In this document: one piece after another, positions 45,597 to 54,113 of the stretch | How the letters are laid out: each line of letters opens with the position of its first letter | Numbering within the stretch: position 1 is the first letter of the stretch | Origin: an uncultured Lachnospiraceae bacterium | GTDB lineage: Bacteria; Bacillota; Clostridia; Lachnospirales; Lachnospiraceae | Reading direction: 5' to 3' | Length of the DNA stretch: 64,000 nt | NCBI GenBank assembly: GCA_902761585.1 | Contig: CACWKX010000007.1 | Span: 1-64,000 of the forward strand | Translations under genes and position numbers: made by a program | Notes under the pieces: model-generated | The model's database searches: none | What the model saw: the letters and a program-made list of their open reading frames with translations, nothing else | What the model was told of the DNA's origin: nothing

Positions 45597-46784
45597 TTAC
45601 TCTGACTCTGTCTCAGCTTCGGTGGAAGCGCTGACGCTTTCGCCGTCGATCGGCTGATACTCACCATTCTCGATGATCATGCCCTTCGGCTCCTTGCTGA
45701 CGGCGCCGGAAGCATCCCAGGTCATCCCGGTACCGGTCAGGCCGTCATAGGTGAAGCTCGGATCCGTGATCGTCGCCTTGAGTGCATCGCAGATATCGGA
45801 AGCACTCATATCGGCCGTGATCCCTGCCTTCTCTCCGGCCTTGGCAAGAACCTTGATGACATCATAGGCATCTGCAGCGAACTGGTTCGGTGTATCACCC
45901 TTTGAGACTTCCTTGTACTTGGCAACGAAATCCTGCGTAGCCTTGTCAGCGGAGGTTGCGACGAACGGAGTCAGCAGCATGACACCCTCAGCAAGGGAAG
46001 TATCAAAGCCCTCGACACCGAGGATTCCGTCAAGCCCATCGCAGCCGAAGAACTTCGGCTTGTAGCCCATGTCGTTTGCAGCCTTCAGAATCTGGCTGGC
46101 CGGTGTGTAGTAAATCGGAAGGAAGACAAGATCTGCGCCGGCATCCTTGCAGGCCTGAACCTGCGTGGTCAGGTCCGTAGAGTTATCATCCGTGAAGGCT
46201 TCATTCGCGACAACCTGAAGGCCGACCTTTGATGCCTCAGCCTGGAAGTTGGTGTTAATTCCGCTTGAGTACGCATCGGAAGAATTGTAGATCACACCGA
46301 TCTTTGTTCCGAGCTTCTTGCTGGAGATATAGTCTGCCGAAGCAGTTCCCTGGTTCGGGTCTGTAAAGCAAATCTGGAAGACATTGTCACCTGTATCGAT
46401 GACATCCTGTGAGGAAGCGGACGGTGTCATCATGAACATGTTGTCATTGACCGCCTCTGCGCCGACAGCCAGGCACGGGTTCGTGGTGACGGTTCCAGCC
46501 AGAATCTGCATGCCCCAGTCCTTCAGGCTGTTGTAGGCATTGACAGAGGTCTCGGCATCATGCGTGTCATCCTCGAACTTCCAGTCAAACTGGACGGCTC
46601 CTCCTGCCTTGTTCACCTCGTCCACAGCAATCTGCTCACCATACATGGCAGCTGTGCCGTAGATGGCAGCCGGCCCGGTCGTAGGCCCGATTCCGCCGAC
46701 CTTGATCTGATCAGCAGCAGAAGCGCTGACTGCGAAGGAAGCAGCCAGTACGCCGGACATCGCAACACATACAAATTTTTTCAT
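45597..46784 (-). CDS. livK: branched-chain amino acid ABC transporter substrate-binding protein
   Basis: Extracellular binding protein, 395 aa, of the Leu/Ile/Val family: IKVGGIGPTTGPAAIYG at the mature start and TPSASSQDVID, with the ligand pocket typical of the family. The signal peptide (MKKFVCVAMSG...VSASAADQ) ends in an A-x-A site and has no lipobox cysteine, which is unusual for a Gram-positive binding protein. The C-terminus is acidic and Ser/Glu-rich. AGGAGG lies 8 nt before the chosen ATG at 46784. First gene of livKHMGF. Real ligands may be broader than branched-chain amino acids. Confidence 0.92.
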   Translation of the reverse strand: MKKFVCVAMSGVLAASFAVSASAADQIKVGGIGPTTGPAAIYGTAAMYGEQIAVDEVNKAGGAVQFDWKFEDDTHDAETSVNAYNSLKDWGMQILAGTVTTNPCLAVGAEAVNDNMFMMTPSASSQDVIDTGDNVFQICFTDPNQGTASADYISSKKLGTKIGVIYNSSDAYSSGINTNFQAEASKVGLQVVANEAFTDDNSTDLTTQVQACKDAGADLVFLPIYYTPASQILKAANDMGYKPKFFGCDGLDGILGVEGFDTSLAEGVMLLTPFVATSADKATQDFVAKYKEVSKGDTPNQFAADAYDVIKVLAKAGEKAGITADMSASDICDALKATITDPSFTYDGLTGTGMTWDASGAVSKEPKGMIIENGEYQPIDGESVSASTEAETESE

Positions 46785-46813
46785 AATCATGTCCTCCTTT
46801 ATGAGTTGAGCGT

Positions 46814-46843
46814 ATTGTATCACCGCTGTCACACTGCTTTCAA
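46814..46843 (-). promoter_or_regulatory. liv operon promoter
   Basis: Minus strand: TTGAAA (46838-46843), 18-nt spacer, TACAAT (46814-46819). The remaining AT-rich stretch to 47041 shows no gene. Confidence 0.6.
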
Positions 46844-47041
46844 GGGTACAATGTGCTGTTTTTGAAAAATATTTCGATTTGTTTTAGGTTAGAATGCACA
46901 ACAATAATTTGTTTCTTTGGATTATTGTTCCAATTATTTTTCGTGATCCTGGCTTTCAGAGAAATAATTGCATGCTTTCGTCTCAAATCAGACTTCATCC
47001 GTCAATTCCGGAAGTGGATGAAATTCGATATTTATTTTAAA

Positions 47042-48151
47042 TTATCGAAAAATTGTCTGAAGATCATGGAACACCAGAAGGAGTGCCAGCCCCATCAGCA
47101 CCATAAATCCGGCATAATTAACCGCCTGCTCGAACCTTCTGTCAGGCTTCCGCCGGGTCACCGCTTCCACCACCAGAAACAGAAGTCTCCCGCCGTCCAG
47201 CGCCGGAAGCGGCAGCAGGTTCATGACACCGAGATTTGCCGACAGCAGGATTGCGACTTGGAGCACATTCAGCCATACATACAGGACCCCGTCCTCCCTC
47301 GATTCCTCCACCGTATCACTGATTGTCTTGACAATCCGGACCGGTCCTGAGACGTCATCTGCGGAAACCTGCCCTCTCAAGAGCATAACGAGACTGTCGA
47401 AGGTGATCCGGATCCAATATCCTGTCTCAAGGAAACTGTAGCGGACCGTTGTCAGAACCCCGCCATGAAGTCTGTACTGGGAGGATGTTGAGATTCCAAG
47501 CAGGTACCGGCCGTCAGCACTCTCTTCCGGAACGATCTGAGCCGACCGTTCTTCTCCCTCATGTGTCCAGTGGACAGTGACCGGATGACCGGATGAAAAC
47601 GCCGTGCTGTGCAGCATGGTATAGACCGAAATATCTCTTTGGAGGGAGATCGCAGACCGTCCGATCTTCGTGATCCAGTCCCCTGCCTCGATACCGGCCT
47701 GCGCAGCCGGCGATCCATCCTCGACCTCAAGAACGACCGGCGGGTCATATCCTGCCTGCCCGATCAGGAAAAGTGCAAAGAGAAAAGCCAGAAGGAAGTT
47801 GAAGATCGGTCCCGCCGCCACAATCAGCATCCGCTGCCAGACCCGTTTGCTCTCAAACGAGTCGCCGGTTCCGTCTCCAGCCTCACCATCGTCCGGCCCG
47901 CCCTCCTTTTTGTCTTTCTTCTCTTCTTCCTCTGAAAACTCTCCCTTCATCTCGCAGCTTCCGCCAAACGGAAAAAGCTTCAGAGAGTATCTTGTTCCGG
48001 ACCTGCGTGATACATGTGAAAGGAGGCGGGGTCCCATCCCGAGCGAAAATTCAATGACACGAACCCTGCAGAGCCTTGCAAGGAGAAAGTGCCCGAATTC
48101 ATGGAACAGAATCAGGACACTGAATACAATGATCGCAATGAGGATATTCAT
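47042..48151 (-). CDS. rseP: site-2 zinc protease, RseP family
   Basis: Intramembrane metalloprotease of 369 aa that cleaves membrane-bound anti-sigma factors or signal-peptide remnants. HEFGH at residues 17-21 in the first helix and LPLPALDGGRL in a late helix supply the zinc ligands. One PDZ domain lies about 150-220. A cytosolic insert (about 75-100) is a run of Glu, Lys, Asp and Gly, longer than usual. It follows dxr by 20 nt, the common Firmicutes order. Confidence 0.92.
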   Translation of the reverse strand: MNILIAIIVFSVLILFHEFGHFLLARLCRVRVIEFSLGMGPRLLSHVSRRSGTRYSLKLFPFGGSCEMKGEFSEEEEKKDKKEGGPDDGEAGDGTGDSFESKRVWQRMLIVAAGPIFNFLLAFLFALFLIGQAGYDPPVVLEVEDGSPAAQAGIEAGDWITKIGRSAISLQRDISVYTMLHSTAFSSGHPVTVHWTHEGEERSAQIVPEESADGRYLLGISTSSQYRLHGGVLTTVRYSFLETGYWIRITFDSLVMLLRGQVSADDVSGPVRIVKTISDTVEESREDGVLYVWLNVLQVAILLSANLGVMNLLPLPALDGGRLLFLVVEAVTRRKPDRRFEQAVNYAGFMVLMGLALLLVFHDLQTIFR

Positions 48152-48171
48152 CCGGTTCTCTCAATCCTTCC

Positions 48172-49323
48172 TCAATCCTTGTCCCAGACGGTTCTGATGT
48201 GCTCCATCACACTCTTCTGTACATCCAGGATCTCCTGTACCGTCGGGTTCGGGATAACCTTATGCATGCTGCAGCATTCCTCGATCATTTCATAAATCTG
48301 AAGGAAGGAAATCCTTCTGTCCAGGAACCGCGCGACAGCTGCCTCATTGGCAGCGTTGAAAACCGTCGGCATCGAGCCGCCCTTCTTCATCGCGTCATAT
48401 GCAAGCGGAAGCCCTCTGAAGGTTTCCATGTCCGGGCGGGCAAAGCTGACGCTCCCGAGCTTAAAGAGATCCAGGCGCTCCGTCTCCATCGGCCGCCTGT
48501 CCGGATAAAACATCGCATACTGAATCGGAAGGCGCATGTCCGGCATTCCCATCTGAGCAATCACCGCCCCGTCCACAAACTGAACGGCGGAGTGAACGAT
48601 GCTCTGTCTCTGGATCACGACCTCGACCTGGTCTGCCGTGACGGAGAACAGCCAGCCTGCCTCCATGACCTCGAGCCCCTTGTTCACCAGCGTGGCTGAG
48701 TCAATCGTGATCTTTCTCCCCATATTCCAGTTCGGATTCTTCAGGGCGTCCGAAACGGTAACCGTTTCGAGCTTTTCCGGACTGTATCCGTAAAATGGTC
48801 CTCCCGAGCAGGTCAGGAGAATCTTCTCGATCCGCCCGGGATTTTCGCCATTCAGACACTGGAAGATGGCGGAATGCTCCGAGTCGACCGGATACAGATG
48901 CACATGGTACTGACGAATCAGTGGCATGATCAGATGGCCGGCGCAGACCAGTGTCTCCTTGTTTGCAAGGGCGATGTCCTTGCCCTCCCGGATTGCCGCG
49001 ATGGTCGGAACGATCCCGATCATGCCGACGATCGCGCCGAACACAAGGTCTGCCTCCTGAACGGTTGCGGCCTCGATCAGCCCCTCCATCCCGGAGACAA
49101 CCCGGACGGATGTATCTGCCACTTTCTGTCTGAGCTCACGCGCGTCCGCCTCGTCCCAGACCGCCGCGATGCGCGGATGGAACTCCCGGATTTGTTCCTC
49201 CAGTTTCAGGATGTTTCTTCCTGCTGCCAGGGCCGCCACCTTCACATCGTTCTGGTGTCTGACCACATCCAGCGTCTGGGTTCCGATGGAGCCCGTACTT
49301 CCAAGGATCGATATCGTTTTCAT
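48172..49323 (-). CDS. dxr: 1-deoxy-D-xylulose 5-phosphate reductoisomerase
   Basis: MEP-pathway enzyme, 383 aa, making 2-C-methyl-D-erythritol 4-phosphate with NADPH. ILGSTGSIGTQTLDV is the NADPH loop; PVDSEHSAIFQCL and NWNMGRKITIDSATLVNKGLE are metal and substrate segments. GGAGG lies 5 nt before the ATG at 49323. It supplies isoprenoid precursors for the undecaprenyl carrier made by the nearby uppS. Confidence 0.96.
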   Translation of the reverse strand: MKTISILGSTGSIGTQTLDVVRHQNDVKVAALAAGRNILKLEEQIREFHPRIAAVWDEADARELRQKVADTSVRVVSGMEGLIEAATVQEADLVFGAIVGMIGIVPTIAAIREGKDIALANKETLVCAGHLIMPLIRQYHVHLYPVDSEHSAIFQCLNGENPGRIEKILLTCSGGPFYGYSPEKLETVTVSDALKNPNWNMGRKITIDSATLVNKGLEVMEAGWLFSVTADQVEVVIQRQSIVHSAVQFVDGAVIAQMGMPDMRLPIQYAMFYPDRRPMETERLDLFKLGSVSFARPDMETFRGLPLAYDAMKKGGSMPTVFNAANEAAVARFLDRRISFLQIYEMIEECCSMHKVIPNPTVQEILDVQKSVMEHIRTVWDKD

Positions 49324-49406
49324 CTCTCTTCCTCCCAAAACGGCTCTGCCACAAAAAATCTGCCGTCATCTTGTGCTTCGCACCCGATGATGAACGATCG
49401 CCTTAT

Positions 49407-49438
49407 CAAAAACAGCCCGGAAGAGCCTTCCGGGCTGT
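49407..49438 (-). terminator. terminator after cdsA
   Basis: Perfect 12-bp stem ACAGCCCGGAAG / CTTCCGGGCTGT (49412-49438), then TTTTTG on the minus strand. It splits a gene order that is usually one operon. Confidence 0.88.
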
Positions 49439-49478
49439 CAGTCTGCCGCCTTCTGCTCCGGAATCTCGGATTCCCGGA

Positions 49479-50309
49479 TCAGAACCGCAGGACACTGCAG
49501 AGAAAGTAAATGATCGGCGCTGTGATGATCACGGAATCAAAACGGTCCAGAATTCCGCCATGACCCGGAATCAGGTGACCGTAATCCTTGATCTCCATGT
49601 TGCGCTTGATCGCCGACGCCGCCAGGTCACCGACCATGGAAATCAGCGCGCCGATTGCACACACCACGATATACACAAGGACAACATTGATATCCGCGCT
49701 GACCTTTCCTCTGATGCAGGCCCCGTAGATTCCGCCGAAAAGCGCCGCCCCGATGACACCGCCGACTGCGCCCTCGATCGATTTCTTCGGGCTGAGTACC
49801 GGTGCCATCTTGTGTCTTCCAAACAGCCGGCCGACACAGTACGCCGATGTGTCACATCCCCAGGAGCACAGCAGGATCAGCCATACATGCCATCTTCCGT
49901 CCGGAAGCTCCCTCGTCTGATAGATGAAGCTCAGGCAGACAGCCACATACACGATGCCGAAGAACGCAGCCATCACCTGATCTGCATGATACTTCGGATA
50001 GGTAAATACATATACAAAGAGCAGGATGATCAGGCCCGCCGCCAGGAAGGAGACGTAAAAATGATCAAAGCGCTCACCGTACACATGTCCGAGCCAGACC
50101 GCCACATACCAGAGCACCGCCCCGGCATAGGCTGCGGTGGTCAGACTGTTCGTCCCCTTCTCTCTGATCTTTACCGCGCGAAACAGCTCGAACATCCCGA
50201 TCAGCGAGATGGCAAGCATCGTCAGGAGAAGCAGCGGTCCTCCCACATGATTCACCAGAAGCGCAATCGCAACCAGCACAATTCCGCTTATGAGCCGTGT
50301 TATAAACAT
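49479..50309 (-). CDS. cdsA: phosphatidate cytidylyltransferase
   Basis: Membrane enzyme, 276 aa, with about eight helices, making CDP-diacylglycerol for phospholipid synthesis. The signature KDYGHLIPGHGGILDRFDS is near the C-terminus; CDTSAYCVGRLFGRHKMAP and SPKKSIEGAVGG precede it. AAAGGA lies 7 nt before the ATG. It follows uppS by 13 nt. Confidence 0.95.
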   Translation of the reverse strand: MFITRLISGIVLVAIALLVNHVGGPLLLLTMLAISLIGMFELFRAVKIREKGTNSLTTAAYAGAVLWYVAVWLGHVYGERFDHFYVSFLAAGLIILLFVYVFTYPKYHADQVMAAFFGIVYVAVCLSFIYQTRELPDGRWHVWLILLCSWGCDTSAYCVGRLFGRHKMAPVLSPKKSIEGAVGGVIGAALFGGIYGACIRGKVSADINVVLVYIVVCAIGALISMVGDLAASAIKRNMEIKDYGHLIPGHGGILDRFDSVIITAPIIYFLCSVLRF

Positions 50310-50322
50310 TGTTCTTTCCTTT

Positions 50323-51072
50323 TCAGCCCTTATGGAGCCTTGCTTCCTGCGGGCTGTCCTCCTCCCCTGCGTTCAGCCCGCCGAAACGGCGGGTTCTCTG
50401 CTGATAAACTTCCACTGCCTTCTCCAGATCCTTTTTGGAAAAGTCCGGCCATGGAACATCGGTAAAGTAAAGCTCCGCATAGGCCAGCTGCCACAGCAGA
50501 TAGTTGCTCAGCCGCTGCTCCCCCGCTGTCCGGATCAGAAGGTCCGGATCCGGAATATCGGCCGTATCGAGCATCGCTGAAAATGACTCCTCCGTAATCT
50601 CGTCCAGAGAGTGGATGGAGCCATCCCGGTATGCCTGCGCCGTACGGCGCACAGCCCGGACGATCTCATCCCTGCTGCCATAGTTGAGGGCCAGCTGGAA
50701 ATTCAGCCCCGTGTTGTTTTTGGATGACTCGACCAGCTCCCTCAGGCTTGCCTGAAGCTGTGCGTCAAGCGCCGTGGGATCCCCGATCACCCGGCATCTC
50801 ATGTTGTTTTCCCTTGCCTGACGGATGCAGGTCCGTGTGTAGCTGTGAAACAGCTTCATCAGGGACGTGACCTCCTCCGGATTCCGCCTCCAGTTCTCCG
50901 TGGAGAACAGGTAGACAGTCAGATACTGAATTCCCATGTCATCTGCCGCGCGGCAGATGGTCTCGACATTCGCCGCTCCGCGGACATGTCCGTAATTTCT
51001 TGGCATTCTTCTGGACTTTGCCCAGCGCCCGTTTCCATCGAGGATGATTGCTACATGACGCGGTACATCCAT
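50323..51072 (-). CDS. uppS: isoprenyl transferase (undecaprenyl diphosphate synthase)
   Basis: cis-prenyltransferase, 249 aa, building the C55 carrier lipid. AIILDGNGRWAKSR holds the catalytic Asp; GHVRGAANVE and LTVYLFSTENW follow, and DPDLLIRTAGEQRLSNYLLWQ binds the diphosphate. GGGAGG lies 7 nt before the ATG at 51072; in-frame codons further upstream are not protein-like. Confidence 0.95.
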   Translation of the reverse strand: MDVPRHVAIILDGNGRWAKSRRMPRNYGHVRGAANVETICRAADDMGIQYLTVYLFSTENWRRNPEEVTSLMKLFHSYTRTCIRQARENNMRCRVIGDPTALDAQLQASLRELVESSKNNTGLNFQLALNYGSRDEIVRAVRRTAQAYRDGSIHSLDEITEESFSAMLDTADIPDPDLLIRTAGEQRLSNYLLWQLAYAELYFTDVPWPDFSKKDLEKAVEVYQQRTRRFGGLNAGEEDSPQEARLHKG

Positions 51073-51186
51073 GCTGATTCCTCCCCTGCATCCGATGTCA
51101 GAACCATACTCAGGCAGTCCCGGCATCCATTCAGCTGCCTGAACGGTGATCTTCTCCGCACCCTTTCCTGACAGCTCCTCCAGTCC

Positions 51187-51337
51187 GCAGTCAGTCCACG
51201 CGGCCCTGCGCAACTCAGTCTGTGCGGCCCTGTGCAGTCAGTCCATGCGGCCCCGCGCAGTCAGTCCGTGCGGTTCTGCGCAAGTCAGACCGTGCGGTCC
51301 TGCGCAAGTCAGGCCGTGCAGTCCTGCACGGTCAGAC
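51187..51337. repeat. imperfect tandem repeat, six 21-24-bp units
   Basis: Between frr and uppS. Units start near 51187, 51208, 51232, 51255, 51278 and 51302, with consensus GCGCA(A)GTCAGTCCGTGCGGTCCT; a partial seventh unit runs into the end of frr. Several units contain the small dyad GACCG-TG-CGGTC. No spacers are present, so it is not a CRISPR array. Confidence 0.85.
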
Positions 51338-51880
51338 GGTCATGACTTCCTTCGTCTTTGCCTCGATCGCCTTGTCGATCTCCTTGATCTTCTTGTCTGT
51401 CTCTTTCTGAAGATCATCCTGCAGATCCGCCAGCTCATCCTCCGAGATCTCATCCTTCAGCTTCTTGAAAGCCTTGTCGGCGTCCCTGCGGATGTTTCGG
51501 ATGGCAACCTTCGCCGCCTCGCCCTTTTTCTTGACCTCCTTGGAAAGCTCTTTTCTTCTCTCCTCTGTCAGCTCCGGGAAGATCAGACGGATCACCTTTC
51601 CATCCGTCGTCGGGTTGATTCCGATATCGGACATGTTGATAGCCTTGATGATGGCCTTCACCATCGACGGTTCCCAGGGTGCGATCTGAAGAATCCGTGC
51701 CTCCGGCACCGTGATATTTCCCACCTGGGAAACCGGAACCTCAGAACCATAGTACTCGACACGGACACGGCTCAGAACGGCCGGATTCGCGCGTCCGGCA
51801 CGCACGGTCTTGAAATCCTCCTCCATTGACTCATAGGTCTTTCTCATCTTCTCTGCGAAAGGCTGTATTCTGCTGTCCAT
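51332..51880 (-). CDS. frr: ribosome recycling factor
   Basis: RRF, 182 aa, splitting post-termination ribosomes with EF-G. The typical start IQPFAEKMRKTYESMEEDF and RAGRANPAVLSRVRVEYYG are present, with PWEPSMVKAIIKAI and the long C-terminal three-helix stretch. The ATG at 51880 follows AAGGAGG by 8 nt; an ATG six codons earlier contains that site. Confidence 0.96.
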   Translation of the reverse strand: MDSRIQPFAEKMRKTYESMEEDFKTVRAGRANPAVLSRVRVEYYGSEVPVSQVGNITVPEARILQIAPWEPSMVKAIIKAINMSDIGINPTTDGKVIRLIFPELTEERRKELSKEVKKKGEAAKVAIRNIRRDADKAFKKLKDEISEDELADLQDDLQKETDKKIKEIDKAIEAKTKEVMTV

Positions 51881-52029
51881 ACCTGTTTCCTCCTTCATGC
51901 AGCGCCCCTGAAGCGCTCATATTCTGCTGCAGGAGTCTTCGACTCCCTCTGGCTACCCAAACGATCCTTCTTCAGCCCCAGGAGTTTCCCGCTCCTGCAG
52001 CCTCCTTCTTTTGCCCCAACGCTTTTTTT

Positions 52030-52725
52030 TCAGACTGTGACACAGGTCCCGTCGGACTGCCCTCTGGCCGCCTTCAGGATGCTGCCCTCCTCATTCAGCC
52101 CGAACACCAGCATCGGCATATGGTTCTCCCTTGCCAGAATCGAGGCCGTCATATCCACGACGCCCAGGTCCTTTCTGATCACCTCATCGATCGAAATTTC
52201 CCGATACTTTTTCGCATTCGGATTCTTCTTCGGGTCGGAGTCATAAACCCCGTCAACCGACTTCGCCAGCAGAATCATGTCCGCCTCGATCTCGATTGCG
52301 CGCAGCAGCGTCCCCGTATCTGTCGAGAAGTACGGATGTCCGATTCCGCCTGCAAAGAAGACAATCTCTCCCTTCTCCAGCGCCGACACGGCAGCATCCT
52401 TCGAAAACAGCTCCGTGAATGCACCGACCTGGAAGGGTGTCATCACATGCGTCTGAAGCCCCTCAGACCGGAAAATTTCCGATACGTAAAGACAGTTCAT
52501 GACCGTTGCCAGCATGCCGATCTCATCCGCCTTCGTCCGGTCCATATGCTCGCTGGATCTTCCTCTCCAGAAGTTTCCGCCGCCGGTCACAATTCCGATC
52601 TGAATGCCCTCGTCATGCAGGGTTTTCACCTGCCTGGCGATGCCTGCGACTGTCTCCTCGTCAAACCCTGTTTTTCTGCTGCCGGCGAGTGCCTCCCCGC
52701 TCAGCTTTAAAAGTACCCGTTTCAT
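52030..52725 (-). CDS. pyrH: UMP kinase
   Basis: Amino-acid-kinase-fold UMP kinase, 231 aa. RVLLKLSGEALAG at the N-terminus, IVTGGGNFWRGR for the phosphate site, and DMTASILARENHMPMLVF near the C-terminus. GGAGG precedes the ATG. It heads the usual pyrH-frr pair; the 149-nt gap to frr contains hairpins. Confidence 0.96.
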   Translation of the reverse strand: MKRVLLKLSGEALAGSRKTGFDEETVAGIARQVKTLHDEGIQIGIVTGGGNFWRGRSSEHMDRTKADEIGMLATVMNCLYVSEIFRSEGLQTHVMTPFQVGAFTELFSKDAAVSALEKGEIVFFAGGIGHPYFSTDTGTLLRAIEIEADMILLAKSVDGVYDSDPKKNPNAKKYREISIDEVIRKDLGVVDMTASILARENHMPMLVFGLNEEGSILKAARGQSDGTCVTV

Positions 52726-52757
52726 GTTCTTGCCTCCGACTTTTGCTTATTAGCACA

Positions 52758-52787
52758 AGTTTACCATAGAGACAGCTCTGATGTCAT
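52758..52787 (-). promoter_or_regulatory. possible pyrH promoter
   Basis: Minus strand: ATGACA (52782-52787), 18-nt spacer, TAAACT (52758-52763). Moderate match only. Confidence 0.4.
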
Positions 52788-52826
52788 CCATTCATCGGCC
52801 GCCCACATTTTCATCTGAGCGGGGCT

Positions 52827-54113
52827 CTACACCTCGCAGACAATCATCCGGAGCTTCCCGTTCTTGTCCGGCGGAATCACCTTCATCCATTCAAACTCAA
52901 ACCGGAACGGTTTCTTGAAGATCTGGTTCAGATTCGTCTCAAGGTACGTCTCAAGCTCCTTCTCCGTCATCCTGGCCTTCTCGTCCCGGACGATCTGTAC
53001 ATGGATCAGGTCGTAGCTTTTCTGGATGAACCGGATCTGAAGGATATCCGCACAGTGTGCGATGACCGGAGTCACCTCAAAGAAACTGGTCACCCGGCCA
53101 TCCTCGTAGCGGAAATAATCATTCAGCCGGCCCTCGACCTCTGTGATGAAATGAACGCCCCCTTTTACCTTCATGACCGCCCGGTCTCCGACCTCGTAGT
53201 TGATCAGCGGCAGATCGGTCTTGTACAGCGGTGTGATGACAACCCTTCCCCGCTGGCAGAGCTTTCCCGCATCGTCCACCACGTTCACGACAAACGAATC
53301 GTTGTGAACCACGTAGTAGTCCTTGTCAGGCAGCCGGATCATCGCCGCACCTGTCTCCGCTGTCCCGTAGGAATCGATGATCCCCGGGCCCAGCACTTCC
53401 CTGAACAGCTTCCGGTCATTCTCCGTCACCTTCTCCGAGATCGCGTCATAGAACCTCGGATGCCAGACCTTCTTCCCCGTCCGGTGCGCGTACAGAACAA
53501 AGCGCATCATTTCCGTCTTGTTCATGTACAGCCAGTCCGGTCTGTACGCATTGATGGCATCTATGATCTCCTGCTCAGAGGCGTACTGATTGACAAACCT
53601 GTGTCTGAAGACACCAAACCGCTGAAGAAATGTATCTCTCCCGCCTGCATTCTCATCGTGGGCATTGATCCGGCTCATCGTCTTGCCGGTCAGCGGGTTG
53701 TAGCCCGCCACCAGCATGACCCGGTACCAGTTTGCCTTCATGTAGGCCTTCTCCCTGGGTGAAAACAGAACCGAGACCGGCTTCCCGGTCGATCCGGAGG
53801 TTGTATCACAGATCCAGTCCTTGTACTGCGGCTGATCCTTCAGGCCGCCCATCCACGTTCTGAGCTCATCCTTCGTCAGAACCGGAAGCTTCGTCAGATC
53901 GTCCCCGGTCCGGATATCCTCTGGACTGACTCCTGCCCGGTCAAACCGTTCCTTATAAAACGGGATCTCATATGCCCGTCTTGCAAGCGCCTGCACCCGC
54001 TCGTTCTGAAGCTTCATCACATGGGTGAAGTCCTTCGGTATCCGATGCGCCATCTTCGGCAGATCGGAGAACAGGTACAGGTTCATCCATTTCTTCTCTC
54101 CTGCTGCGTCCAT
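52827..54113 (-). CDS. PaaK/CapK-like AMP-forming ligase
   Basis: A 428-aa member of the phenylacetate-CoA ligase family, a branch of which (CapK) occurs in surface-polysaccharide loci. TTSGSTGKPVSV is the ATP loop, DSYGTAETG the second nucleotide motif, and YEVGDRAV a hinge region; the end is VIPPDKNGKLRMIV. It should activate an aryl or acyl acid as AMP ester, but its substrate and acceptor are unknown. The first ATG overlaps the stop of the ATP-grasp gene (TGATG); a second ATG nine codons on is also possible, with AGGAG before it. Confidence 0.78.
   Translation of the reverse strand: MDAAGEKKWMNLYLFSDLPKMAHRIPKDFTHVMKLQNERVQALARRAYEIPFYKERFDRAGVSPEDIRTGDDLTKLPVLTKDELRTWMGGLKDQPQYKDWICDTTSGSTGKPVSVLFSPREKAYMKANWYRVMLVAGYNPLTGKTMSRINAHDENAGGRDTFLQRFGVFRHRFVNQYASEQEIIDAINAYRPDWLYMNKTEMMRFVLYAHRTGKKVWHPRFYDAISEKVTENDRKLFREVLGPGIIDSYGTAETGAAMIRLPDKDYYVVHNDSFVVNVVDDAGKLCQRGRVVITPLYKTDLPLINYEVGDRAVMKVKGGVHFITEVEGRLNDYFRYEDGRVTSFFEVTPVIAHCADILQIRFIQKSYDLIHVQIVRDEKARMTEKELETYLETNLNQIFKKPFRFEFEWMKVIPPDKNGKLRMIVCEV

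Noticed and set aside
51187..51337. CRISPR array
   Set aside because: Repeat units follow each other directly with no unique spacers and no cas gene nearby.
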